From assembly GCA_016869735.1 (NCBI GenBank), contig VGDL01000024.1:1-52193 (forward strand): a DNA stretch of 52,193 bases. Reading direction: 5' to 3'. The position numbers were made by a program, and so were the translations under genes. Shown here in pieces: positions 8,198 to 15,988 of this stretch. This stretch comes from Alphaproteobacteria bacterium (GTDB lineage Bacteria; Pseudomonadota; Alphaproteobacteria; Acetobacterales; Acetobacteraceae). How positions within the stretch are numbered: position 1 is the stretch's first letter; the number at the start of each line of letters is the position of its first letter. The notes under the pieces were generated by a model that saw only the letters and a list, made by a program, of their open reading frames with translations, did no database searches and was not told the origin of the DNA.

Positions 8198-8761
8198 ATG
8201 TCCGGTTCCGGTGGTTTTGTCCTTATTCCGCCGGGTGGCGGGGCGCAGCATTGGCAGCCGCAACCCGCCAATGGCTGGATTGAGGTACTGACCTCTCCGC
8301 GCATCGCCGGGATGCCGGCGGGCTTTTCGGCGGGGCTTCAGGAATTGCCGCCGCTTGGCAAAATCCGCGAACACTCCCACCCGGCCCAGACCGAAATTTT
8401 CTGGGTGGTGGCCGGGGAGGCGCTGGGGCGGCTGGATGGTATGGTGCGGCGCATCCCGACCGGCAGCTTCATGGTCGCACCCCCCCATATCCGTCATGGC
8501 TTCATCAATGACGGTGCAGATCCCTTCCGGTTTTTGTGGCTGCTGATCCCAGCGGGGCTTGAGGATTTTTTCATTGGCATTGGCCGGCCCAAGGCACCAG
8601 GTGCGCCGGACCCAACGCCTTATCCACGCCCGGCCGATGCCGGAAATATCGAACTCTCAACGGTTTTTGAGACGCTCGACCCACCCCCGCCCCCGCCCTG
8701 GGATACCAGCCCCATCACCGATCCGGCGGTATTGGAAACGCTGCGGCAACAGGCTTTGTAA
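8198..8761 (+). CDS. Single-domain cupin protein
   Basis: This small beta-barrel protein (187 aa) has both cupin motifs. Motif 1 has metal ligands His59, His61 and Glu66 within GKIREHSHPAQTEIFWVVAG; motif 2, GSFMVAPPHIRHGFIN, supplies His100. It could be a metal-dependent oxygenase, isomerase or sensor; the sequence does not decide. The C-terminal 50 residues are rich in Pro and outside the barrel. ATG 8198 is preceded by AAAGG seven bases upstream and is preferred over a TTG at 8183 that would overlap the previous gene. It follows the pseudo-HtrA gene closely. Confidence 0.85.
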   Translation: MSGSGGFVLIPPGGGAQHWQPQPANGWIEVLTSPRIAGMPAGFSAGLQELPPLGKIREHSHPAQTEIFWVVAGEALGRLDGMVRRIPTGSFMVAPPHIRHGFINDGADPFRFLWLLIPAGLEDFFIGIGRPKAPGAPDPTPYPRPADAGNIELSTVFETLDPPPPPPWDTSPITDPAVLETLRQQAL

Positions 8762-8852
8762 AATCCCCGCTTGCAGTAGGGCGCGGTTGCGTGAAGGATC
8801 ATCCCTGAAAGGTCGGCACCGAAGCCGCCCACAAAAAGGGAGAGTCCAGAAG

Positions 8853-10190
8853 ATGGCCAATCAGATCACGCGCCGCCAGGCGCTTGGCGCAACTGCTGCT
8901 TTGCTCGGCGCGCCAGCCTTTGTGCGGCAAGCCAATGCGCAAAGCCGCTTCGATTGGAAGCGCTTTGCCGGTGAACGCATTGAAGTCACGCTGCAAACAT
9001 CGCCGCGCGGCTTGTTGTTGCAACGCCAGAACAAGGAATTCGAAGACCTGACCGGCATTCGCTGCGGCATTGAAGTGGTGCCGGAACAGCAGCATCGCCA
9101 GAAAATCATCGTGGAATATGCCTCTGGCCGGCCTTCCTTTGATGTGGCGGAACTCAGCTTGCATGTGAATAAGCGGCAAGTCGGCAAGGCGAAATGGAAC
9201 ACCGACATCAAGGCACTGATCGCGGATACTTCCATCACCGCGCCGGATTTTGACTTCGCAGATTTCGGCGCGGGCATGGTGCAATATGCGACGCAATCCG
9301 ATGGCCGGATGGATTCGCTGCCGGCCTTCGCGGATTACTTCATTCTCTACTACAACAAGGAATTGCTGGCGGCCAAAAATATCGCTGTGCCGACCACCTG
9401 GGATGGCATGTACGAAGCCGCCAAGGCGCTGACCGATCCTTCACGCCAGATTTATGGCCATGTCGGGCGCGGCCTGAAGAACGCCAATGTTGTCTTGTGG
9501 TCCAGCTATCTGCTTGGCACTGCGCAGCGCGATATGATCAACGCCAACCGGCAATTGATCACCGATACGGATGACGCTGTCTGGGCTGGGGAGATGTACA
9601 AGAAATTCCTGCGCGATGTCTCACCGCCCGGATCCATCGGCTTCAACTGGAATGAATGCCAAACCACCTTCATGCAGGGCCGTGCGGCCATGTGGGTTGA
9701 CGGCATTGGCTTCGCGGCGCCGCTGGAAGATCGGCAACGTTCCCGCGTGGCGGGCAAGGTTGGCTATGCGTTGGTGCCGAAGGGGCGTGGGCCCAACCAT
9801 CATTGCTGCCTGTTCGGCGCGGGTTATGGCATTCCAGAAGCATCGCGCAAAAAGGGGCCGGCCTGGCTTTATCTTCAATGGGCGCTTGGCAAGGCAAATC
9901 AGCTTCGCATGCTGACCAGCGGTGCCGGCGTGCCGGCGCGCAGCAGCCCCTTTGGCAATGAACAGGCGATTGCTTCCAGCACCTTCCCGCGCGAATTTTT
10001 CAACTCGCTCAATGAAAGTGCCAAGATTGCGCGCGCCGGTCTGCCCGAGATTGTGCCAGTGACGCAGTTCCGTGACGTGATCGGCACGGCTTTGACCAAT
10101 ACCATCAGCGGTTCGGATGTGGCGACGGAACTCCGCCGTGCCACCGCTGAATTCCGCCCGATTCTTGAACAAAGCGAAAGGGAAAGCTGA
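8853..10190 (+). CDS. ABC transporter substrate-binding protein, sugar type (family 1), Tat signal
   Basis: This periplasmic binding protein (445 aa) belongs to the MalE/UgpB-like extracellular solute-binding family 1. The N-terminus ITRRQALGATAALLG followed by a cleavage region near ANAQ is a twin-arginine signal. Mid-protein motifs such as DYFILYYNKELLAAKNI and TTWDGMYEAAKALTD are typical of carbohydrate-type receptors. A strong AAAAAGGGAGAG lies 8-20 bases before ATG 8853, which decides this start over readings from 8559. Two MalF/MalG-type permease genes follow. The nearby amidohydrolase hints that the cargo could be an amide or N-acyl compound and not a plain sugar; this is inference. 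Confidence 0.9.
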   Translation: MANQITRRQALGATAALLGAPAFVRQANAQSRFDWKRFAGERIEVTLQTSPRGLLLQRQNKEFEDLTGIRCGIEVVPEQQHRQKIIVEYASGRPSFDVAELSLHVNKRQVGKAKWNTDIKALIADTSITAPDFDFADFGAGMVQYATQSDGRMDSLPAFADYFILYYNKELLAAKNIAVPTTWDGMYEAAKALTDPSRQIYGHVGRGLKNANVVLWSSYLLGTAQRDMINANRQLITDTDDAVWAGEMYKKFLRDVSPPGSIGFNWNECQTTFMQGRAAMWVDGIGFAAPLEDRQRSRVAGKVGYALVPKGRGPNHHCCLFGAGYGIPEASRKKGPAWLYLQWALGKANQLRMLTSGAGVPARSSPFGNEQAIASSTFPREFFNSLNESAKIARAGLPEIVPVTQFRDVIGTALTNTISGSDVATELRRATAEFRPILEQSERES

Positions 10191-10205
10191 GGCTTTCGCA
10201 ACTTG

Positions 10206-11117
10206 ATGCAGCAGGCTGAAACCATCACCGCGTCCCCGAGCAAGGCGGCGCGGGCGCGCAATTACGCCCGGCATTATGGCTGGTTCATCGTCCCCGCGGC
10301 GGTGGTGGTGCTTGCCGTCATCATCTTTCCCTGGATCTTTACCATTTATGTCTCCGCCCATGATTGGCATCTGGGCGGAGAGCGGCGTTGGGTCGGCTTC
10401 GATAACTACATCAAGCTATTCACCGATTCCCGCTTCGGCTGGGCCATGCTGCGCACGCTATTCTATACGGTATTGGCCGTGGTGTTTCCGATGATTTTGG
10501 GGCTGGCAGCAGCTTTGGCCTTTAATCGCAAATTTCCGTTGCGCGGCCTGGCGCGGACCATCTTCATCCTGCCCATGATGGCAACGCCGGTGGCGGTGGC
10601 GCTGGTGTGGACCATGACCTTCCACCCGCAGCTTGGCGTGCTGAATTGGCTTTTGGGTCAAGTGGGTCTGCCCTCCAGCATGTGGATCTATAGCGCGAAT
10701 ACCGTCATCCCGACTTTGGTGATGATTGAGATCTGGCATTGGACACCCTTGGTGATGCTGCTGATCCTGGGCGGCCTCGCTTCCTTGCCGATTGATCCTT
10801 ATGAGGCCGCGAAGATTGATGGCGCCAATGGCTGGCAGGCCTTTCGCCACATCACCCTGCCCTTGCTGATGCCCTTTATCGTGGTGGCACTGATCATCCG
10901 CTGTATTGATGCGCTGAAGGCGTTTGACACGATTTACGTGATCACCCAGGGCGGGCCTGGTTCGGCCAGTGAGACGATCAATATCTTTCTCTATCTGCAG
11001 GCCTTTGCGTTCTACAATGTCGGCTATGCCTCGGCCGTGGTGGTGGTGTTTTTCGCGATCATCCTGGCGCTGGCCGCGCTGCTGTTATGGACGCGTCAGC
11101 GGGTGAAAATGAAATGA
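10206..11117 (+). CDS. ABC transporter permease, MalF/UgpA-like
   Basis: This inner-membrane permease (303 aa) has about six transmembrane helices, the first near residues 24-46 (WFIVPAAVVVLAVIIFPW). The coupling-helix EAA loop reads YEAAKIDGANGWQAFRHITLPLL, with the conserved G. It pairs with the next gene to form the channel of a binding-protein-dependent importer. ATG 10206 is preferred; a TTG at 10203 precedes it. Its last codons overlap the next start in ATGA (11114-11117), so the two permeases are translationally coupled. Confidence 0.92.
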   Translation: MQQAETITASPSKAARARNYARHYGWFIVPAAVVVLAVIIFPWIFTIYVSAHDWHLGGERRWVGFDNYIKLFTDSRFGWAMLRTLFYTVLAVVFPMILGLAAALAFNRKFPLRGLARTIFILPMMATPVAVALVWTMTFHPQLGVLNWLLGQVGLPSSMWIYSANTVIPTLVMIEIWHWTPLVMLLILGGLASLPIDPYEAAKIDGANGWQAFRHITLPLLMPFIVVALIIRCIDALKAFDTIYVITQGGPGSASETINIFLYLQAFAFYNVGYASAVVVVFFAIILALAALLLWTRQRVKMK

Positions 11118-11971
11118 GTGTGGAAGCAAAACGCAGCCCCGCGCAGTATCGGCTGCGTCGGCTGATCGGCAATATCGGCTTTGGCTTTTCGGTGCTGGTG
11201 CTGGTTTCGCCGGCCATCCTGTTCTTCCTGTGGATGCTGTCGCTGTCCTTCAAGAATGAGCTGGACAATACCGATTGGCCGCCGGTCTTCATCCCGGAAT
11301 CACCGACACTGGATAATTACCGAGAGGTTTTCGCGCGCAATGATTTCCTGCGCTTTGCCTGGAATTCCATTGTCGTGTCCTTCGGCGCCACTGGGATTGC
11401 GCTGCTGATTGGCGTGCCGGCGGGCTATGGCATCGCCAAGATGCACGCGATGCGCGCCGCCGCCTTGATTTTGATTGCGCGCATCACGCCGGGGCTTTCC
11501 TATCTGATCCCGCTATTCCTGCTGTTCCAATGGCTTGGCATGACCGGCAGCCTGACACCCATTGTCATCACCCATTTGGTGATCACGGTGCCGATTGTGG
11601 TCTGGGTGATGATTTCCTTCTTTGAGGGCCTACCGCCGGAATTGGAAGAAGCGGCTTTGGTGGATGGTGCTACGATCTGGCAGGCGTTTCGCTATGTGGC
11701 AATGCCACTCGCGCGGCCTGGCATTACCGTTGCCACCATCCTGTCCTTCATTTTTTCCTGGAACAATTTCATCTTTGCCATGGTGCTGGCCGGGCGGGAA
11801 ACCCGCACCCTGCCGGTGGCGGTGAATAATATGCTGACCTTTGAGCAAATCGCCTGGGGGCCGCTGTCTGCGGCGGCATTATTGGTGACAGCGCCGGTGC
11901 TGATCCTGACGCTAGTCGCGCAAAAGCAGATTGTGGCCGGGCTGACGGCGGGGGGCGTGAAGGGCGCTTAA
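11114..11971 (+). CDS. ABC transporter permease, MalG/UgpE-like
   Basis: This is the second inner-membrane subunit (285 aa) of the importer. It has roughly six hydrophobic helices and the EAA loop EEAALVDGATIWQAFRYVAM. The start is the ATG within the ATGA overlap with the preceding permease. No ATP-binding subunit follows; the next gene is on the opposite strand. The importer must therefore borrow an ATPase encoded elsewhere, as MsmK-type systems do, or the ATPase gene has been separated or lost. Confidence 0.92.
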   Translation: MSVEAKRSPAQYRLRRLIGNIGFGFSVLVLVSPAILFFLWMLSLSFKNELDNTDWPPVFIPESPTLDNYREVFARNDFLRFAWNSIVVSFGATGIALLIGVPAGYGIAKMHAMRAAALILIARITPGLSYLIPLFLLFQWLGMTGSLTPIVITHLVITVPIVVWVMISFFEGLPPELEEAALVDGATIWQAFRYVAMPLARPGITVATILSFIFSWNNFIFAMVLAGRETRTLPVAVNNMLTFEQIAWGPLSAAALLVTAPVLILTLVAQKQIVAGLTAGGVKGA

Positions 11972-11979
11972 CCCTTCCA

Positions 11980-12528
11980 CTACTCCGCCGCCGCCTGATT
12001 ATGCGCCGCTGCATCAATCCCAAGCGCGCCCGTAAAGCGGTTGAAGAAGCCGCAGAGCGTAATGCGCAAGGTCAGTTCCACAATCTGCGCCTCGGAAAAA
12101 TGCTCCCGCAACGCGCGGAACAGCCGTTCGGGTACGCGGTGGCTTTTTTCCCAAGCAGCGACTGAATATTCCGCCACCAGCCGATCAATCGGCGTGAGCG
12201 ATGGGTGATCAATCCGCCCTGGCAGCCCTTCCAAAGCCTCGGTCGGGATGCCTTCCACGGCCAGAAATGGGCCGTGATGATCCACGCAATAATCGCAGGC
12301 ATTAAGCTTGGAGACGACCACAATCGCCAATTCCAGATAGCGCCGCGGCAGCGTCCCCGCCGCGCGCAATTCCATCAGCATCGGCATCAAATGGCGCAAA
12401 GCCGCCGGCACATGGGCAAAGATCGCCAATTGCTCCTCAAACGGGCCATAGCCGGCCACATAACGATGCCAGATATCGCGGAGTTCCGGTGTTAGTGCCT
12501 CGGGCGAGACTTCACGCACGCGGGCCAT
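11980..12528 (-). CDS. Carboxymuconolactone decarboxylase / AhpD-like family protein
   Basis: This 182-aa all-helical protein has the AhpD-type redox signature Glu66 - 11 residues - Cys78-Asp-Tyr-Cys81 - 3 residues - His85 (ELAIVVVSKLNACDYCVDHH). In the peroxidase-related branch these residues form a proton-relay and thiol peroxidase centre; in the decarboxylase branch the cysteines are absent, so a peroxidase or disulfide reductase role is more likely. AAAGGAAA precedes ATG 12528. It is divergent from the amidohydrolase gene (117-base spacer) and convergent with the permease gene, only 8 bases apart. Confidence 0.85.
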   Translation of the reverse strand: MARVREVSPEALTPELRDIWHRYVAGYGPFEEQLAIFAHVPAALRHLMPMLMELRAAGTLPRRYLELAIVVVSKLNACDYCVDHHGPFLAVEGIPTEALEGLPGRIDHPSLTPIDRLVAEYSVAAWEKSHRVPERLFRALREHFSEAQIVELTLRITLCGFFNRFTGALGIDAAAHNQAAAE

Positions 12529-12645
12529 GGCGGTTTCCTTTTCAATAGGAATAAAGCTTGCGCTGCCTGCCCATCCCCGTCCACCCCTGGACTTGGGTGG
12601 GGCGCCGCGCGAAACTCACGTCCCTGAATCAAGGAGCCCAAGGCA

Positions 12646-14064
12646 ATGCGCAATACGGAAGAAATCTGGCGGCTGGTGGATGCCAAGGCGCCTGAGGCGA
12701 TTGAACTCAGCGACCGGGTCTGGGGCATGCCTGAACTCTGCTACGCCGAACACCGTTCCTGCGCCGAACATACCGCCATGCTGGAAGCCCATGGTTTTCG
12801 CGTGACGCAGAATGTGGCGGGCATCCCCACAGCCGTGATGGGCGAAGCCGGCGATGAAGGCCCCATCATTGCGATCCTTGGCGAATATGATGCGCTGCCG
12901 GGGCTTTCACAGGAAGCCGGTGTGGCGGAACCGCGCCCCTTGCCGGGCGATGGCAGCGGGCATGGCTGCGGGCATAATCTGCTCGGCGCCGCATCCCTGC
13001 TGGCGGCGAGTGCGGTGAAGGATTGGCTCGCGCAAAACGGCATCAAGGGGCGCGTGCGCTATTATGGCTGCCCGGCGGAAGAAGGCGGCGCGGCCAAGGG
13101 TTTCATGGTGCGCGCCGGCTGCTTTGATGATGTGGATATGGCGATCTGCTGGCATCCGGCAGCGTTTTCGGCGGTGAATGAACCGGTGTCGCTCGCCAAT
13201 ACGCGCATTGATTTCGCTTTCACCGGCCGTTCTTCCCACGCTGCTGCCGCGCCGCATTTGGGCCGCAGCGCGCTTGATGCTGTCGAGTTGATGAATGTCG
13301 GCGTCAACTATATGCGCGAACACATGCCATCAGATGCGCGCATCCATTACGCCTATCTGGATGCCGGCGGCATTGCGCCCAATGTGGTGCAGGGCACGGC
13401 GAAGGTGCGCTATCTGATCCGCGCGCGGGATTTGGTGGAGCTGAACGGCCTGGTCGCGCGGGTGCGCAAGATTGCCGATGGCGCGGCGCTGATGACGGAA
13501 ACCAGTGTCTCCACCAAGGTGGTCAGCGCAGTGTCCAATCTGCTGGGCAATACGCCCTTGGAAAAGGCGATGTATGACAATTTCCAACGCCTGGGCGCGC
13601 CGCAATTCGATGAGGATGATCGGCGCTATGCGCGCGAAATTCAGGCGACGCTGAAGCCTGAGGATATCGTCTCCGCCTTCCGCCGCCACGGCCTGACGCC
13701 GGAGATGGATTTGCCGCTTTGTGACAAGATCGTGCCGCTGGAAAACAAGGGCTTTGGTGGCGTGGGGTCCACTGATGTTGGCGATGTGTCCTGGGCGGTG
13801 CCAACGGTGCAGGCGCGCGGTGCGACTTGTGCTGTCGGCACGCCGGGGCATTCCTGGCAGCTGACCGCGCAGGGTAAATCCGGCATTGCCCATAAGGGCC
13901 TGGTGCATGTGGCGAAAATCATGGCCGGCACGGCGGTGGATGCCATCGCCAATCCGGAAATCCTGGCCGCCGCCAAGGCGGATCACCAGAAGCGCACAGC
14001 AGCGACCCCCTATGTCTGCCCGCTGCCGCCGGATGTGGAGCCGCCGATCCAAATGTCGGCGTAA
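12646..14064 (+). CDS. M20 family metallo-amidohydrolase, AbgB-like
   Basis: This 472-aa zinc peptidase-fold hydrolase most resembles AbgB, the B subunit of p-aminobenzoyl-glutamate hydrolase, and related N-acyl amino acid amidohydrolases. Zinc-site motifs seen are GSGHGCGHN, the catalytic PAEEGGAAKG, CWHPAAFSAVN, and the dimerisation-domain FTGRSSHAAAAPHLGRSALDAVEL. The C-terminal VGTPGHSWQLTAQGKSGIAHKGL is typical of AbgB. AAGGAG about eight bases before ATG 12646 supports the start. No AbgA partner is next to it. Its position after the ABC importer suggests that it cleaves the imported compound. Confidence 0.9.
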   Translation: MRNTEEIWRLVDAKAPEAIELSDRVWGMPELCYAEHRSCAEHTAMLEAHGFRVTQNVAGIPTAVMGEAGDEGPIIAILGEYDALPGLSQEAGVAEPRPLPGDGSGHGCGHNLLGAASLLAASAVKDWLAQNGIKGRVRYYGCPAEEGGAAKGFMVRAGCFDDVDMAICWHPAAFSAVNEPVSLANTRIDFAFTGRSSHAAAAPHLGRSALDAVELMNVGVNYMREHMPSDARIHYAYLDAGGIAPNVVQGTAKVRYLIRARDLVELNGLVARVRKIADGAALMTETSVSTKVVSAVSNLLGNTPLEKAMYDNFQRLGAPQFDEDDRRYAREIQATLKPEDIVSAFRRHGLTPEMDLPLCDKIVPLENKGFGGVGSTDVGDVSWAVPTVQARGATCAVGTPGHSWQLTAQGKSGIAHKGLVHVAKIMAGTAVDAIANPEILAAAKADHQKRTAATPYVCPLPPDVEPPIQMSA

Positions 14065-14314
14065 AACGCTACGGGGTAACCCCGCCTTGCTTTCGCCCCG
14101 AATGGCGCCCATATGATCCTGGTCAGCGCGTTATCCCGCGCGCCTCGCGCCCTGCCGGCTGCGTGATCGGTCCCCGCCGCTTCCCAGGAAGCGCGGTGCG
14201 GGCCCGGGTCGGCCAGATCGCTTTTCCCACTAGGACGGTCCCAATCCCGCGGGGCTTTCTGCCCCAAGCCGCGCTTGGCCCGGAAGGCTGTGCGCGGCTG
14301 ATCTAGGATTCATC
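14065..14314 (+). promoter_or_regulatory. Leader region of the RNA helicase gene with hairpins
   Basis: This 250-base gap holds a short inverted repeat CGGGG-TAA-CCCCG (14073-14085), possibly ending the amidohydrolase transcript, and a perfect 7-bp hairpin CGCTTCC-CA-GGAAGCG (14178-14193) with further GC-rich pairing around it. No coding sequence is evident. A structured 5' leader would fit RNA helicase genes that are controlled after transcription, but no known riboregulator motif is recognised. Confidence 0.3.
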
Positions 14315-15652
14315 GTGACCGATAATTTCGAGGCTCTGCGCCTCAACCCGCTTATCCTTCAGGCTTTAAAGGATGAGGGCTATAAATCCCCAACCCCCAT
14401 CCAGGCCCAGGCCATTCCCGCCGTGCTGGAAGGGCGCGACCTTTTGGGCATTGCCCAGACCGGCACCGGCAAGACCGCAGCCTTCGCGCTGCCCTTGCTG
14501 CATAAGCTTGCCGCCCTTAAGGGACGTCCGCCACGCGGTGGCTGCCGCGTGCTGGTGCTGAGCCCCACGCGCGAATTGGCGACGCAAATCGCCGAAAGCT
14601 TCCGCGCCTATGGCAAGCACCTTGGCTTTTCCGTCACCACGATTTTTGGCGGGGTTGGCTTTGGCGGTCAGCGCCAGGCGCTGGGCCGCGGCATTGATGT
14701 GCTGGTGGCAACGCCTGGCCGTTTGCAGGACCATCTGGAACAGGGCTCTGCCCGGCTTGATCAGGTCAGCACGCTTGTGTTGGATGAGGCTGATCAGATG
14801 CTCGATAAGGGCTTCCTGCCGGCCATTCGCCGCCTGATCCGCGCCGTCCCTGCGGAACGCCAAACGCTGTTCTTCAGCGCCACCATGCCGGTGGAAATCA
14901 ACCGCTTGGCGGATGAGATGCTGAAATCCCCGGTCCGCGTGGCGGTGGCGCCGGTGGCGAGCACGGCTGAGAAAGTGGCGCAGCGCGTCATTCACGCCAA
15001 TCGGCAGGATAAGCGCCGGGTGCTGGCGGAATTGCTGCGGGCTGAAGGTGTTGGCCGCGCGCTGATTTTCAGCCGCACCAAGCATGGGGCGGACCGGATT
15101 GTGAATCAATTGGATCAGGATGGCATCAGCGCCAATGCGATCCATGGCAATAAATCCCAGAATGCGCGTGAAGCCGCTTTGGCCGCCTTCCGTGATGGTC
15201 GCGCGCCCGTGCTGGTCGCGACCGATATCGCCGCGCGCGGTATTGATGTTGATGGCGTGACCCACGTTATTCAATTTGATCTTCCAGAAGTGCCGGAAAA
15301 CTATGTTCATCGCATTGGCCGCACCGCACGCGCCGGGGCTGCGGGGATTGCGATTGCGCTTTGTTCCGGTGAAGACCGTGACAAGCTGCGCGCGATTGAA
15401 AAGCTGATTCGCGCGCAGATCCCAGCAGAAGATCGCCGCACCGGGGAAGCTGAGGAAGCCGGCCCTGCCCGCCCGCCACGCCAAGCCCGCCAGCAACGCG
15501 CTGCACAAAAGCCGCGTCAGGCGCAGGAACAGCAACGCCCGCGCCGGCCATCATCTGGCCCAGCCCGCAGCAGTGGCGGTGGGGGCGAAGGGTCTCGTCG
15601 CCGGTCCACCTCTACCCCTGGTTCGGGGCAATTCGGACGTTTGCCGCGATAG
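14315..15652 (+). CDS. rhlE: DEAD-box ATP-dependent RNA helicase, RhlE-like
   Basis: This 445-aa helicase unwinds RNA duplexes in ribosome assembly or mRNA turnover. All helicase motifs are seen in order: Q motif (PTPIQAQAIP), I (AQTGTGKT), Ia (PTRELA), Ib (TPGRL), II (DEAD in VLDEADQML), III (SAT), IV (IFSRTKHGAD), V (ATDIAARGID) and VI (HRIGRTARAG). A basic, Gln/Arg/Pro-rich tail of about 65 residues after residue 380 is of the RNA-binding kind found in RhlE proteins. The start is GTG 14315. The symbol is by best resemblance; several paralogues are usual in this group. Confidence 0.88.
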   Translation: MTDNFEALRLNPLILQALKDEGYKSPTPIQAQAIPAVLEGRDLLGIAQTGTGKTAAFALPLLHKLAALKGRPPRGGCRVLVLSPTRELATQIAESFRAYGKHLGFSVTTIFGGVGFGGQRQALGRGIDVLVATPGRLQDHLEQGSARLDQVSTLVLDEADQMLDKGFLPAIRRLIRAVPAERQTLFFSATMPVEINRLADEMLKSPVRVAVAPVASTAEKVAQRVIHANRQDKRRVLAELLRAEGVGRALIFSRTKHGADRIVNQLDQDGISANAIHGNKSQNAREAALAAFRDGRAPVLVATDIAARGIDVDGVTHVIQFDLPEVPENYVHRIGRTARAGAAGIAIALCSGEDRDKLRAIEKLIRAQIPAEDRRTGEAEEAGPARPPRQARQQRAAQKPRQAQEQQRPRRPSSGPARSSGGGGEGSRRRSTSTPGSGQFGRLPR

Positions 15653-15655
15653 AAT

Positions 15656-15688
15656 TTTCAAGCCGGGTTGAAACCATCCGGCTTGAAA
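15656..15688 (+). terminator. Stem-loop after the helicase gene
   Basis: A perfect 11-bp inverted repeat (TTTCAAGCCGG ... CCGGCTTGAAA) with an 11-base loop begins 4 bases after the helicase stop codon. There is no run of T after it, so it may be a weak or 3'-protective terminator. The symmetrical T/A-rich outer pairs would allow either direction. Confidence 0.5.
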
Positions 15689-15988
15689 TCGCCCATCCAA
15701 CTCACGGGCACTTCCCAGACCGGCACAAGCGTTTCCGCATTGCTTGTACCGCTGAATTTCAAAGCGCGTTGACGCCTGAATTTATGGCAGAGGCGCGCTT
15801 TCCTGTTTTTATTTTGATCAATTTTTTTTGTTCGCCAAATAACAGCGGGTCACATTTTGGTGAGAGTAGCGTTCACGCATTCAGTTTCTCTATAACCTCA
15901 CCCACCTGAATAGATCAAAAAGAAACACAGATCCGCAGCACTTCCATCTACCAACCGGGTCCAAAGCGTGACGTTTTTGGAGAACTGA
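15689..15988 (+). promoter_or_regulatory. Upstream region of the hybrid histidine kinase gene
   Basis: Three hundred bases without a gene, distinctly more AT-rich than the flanks (for example the T-run near 15815-15830). It must contain the kinase promoter, and GGAGA lies seven bases before ATG 15989. I could not pick -35/-10 elements or an operator with confidence. Confidence 0.35.

Noticed and set aside
14366-15535. Minus-strand open frame of 389 codons opposite the RNA helicase
   Set aside because: The helicase has every DEAD-box motif; the antisense frame has shadow composition and no support.
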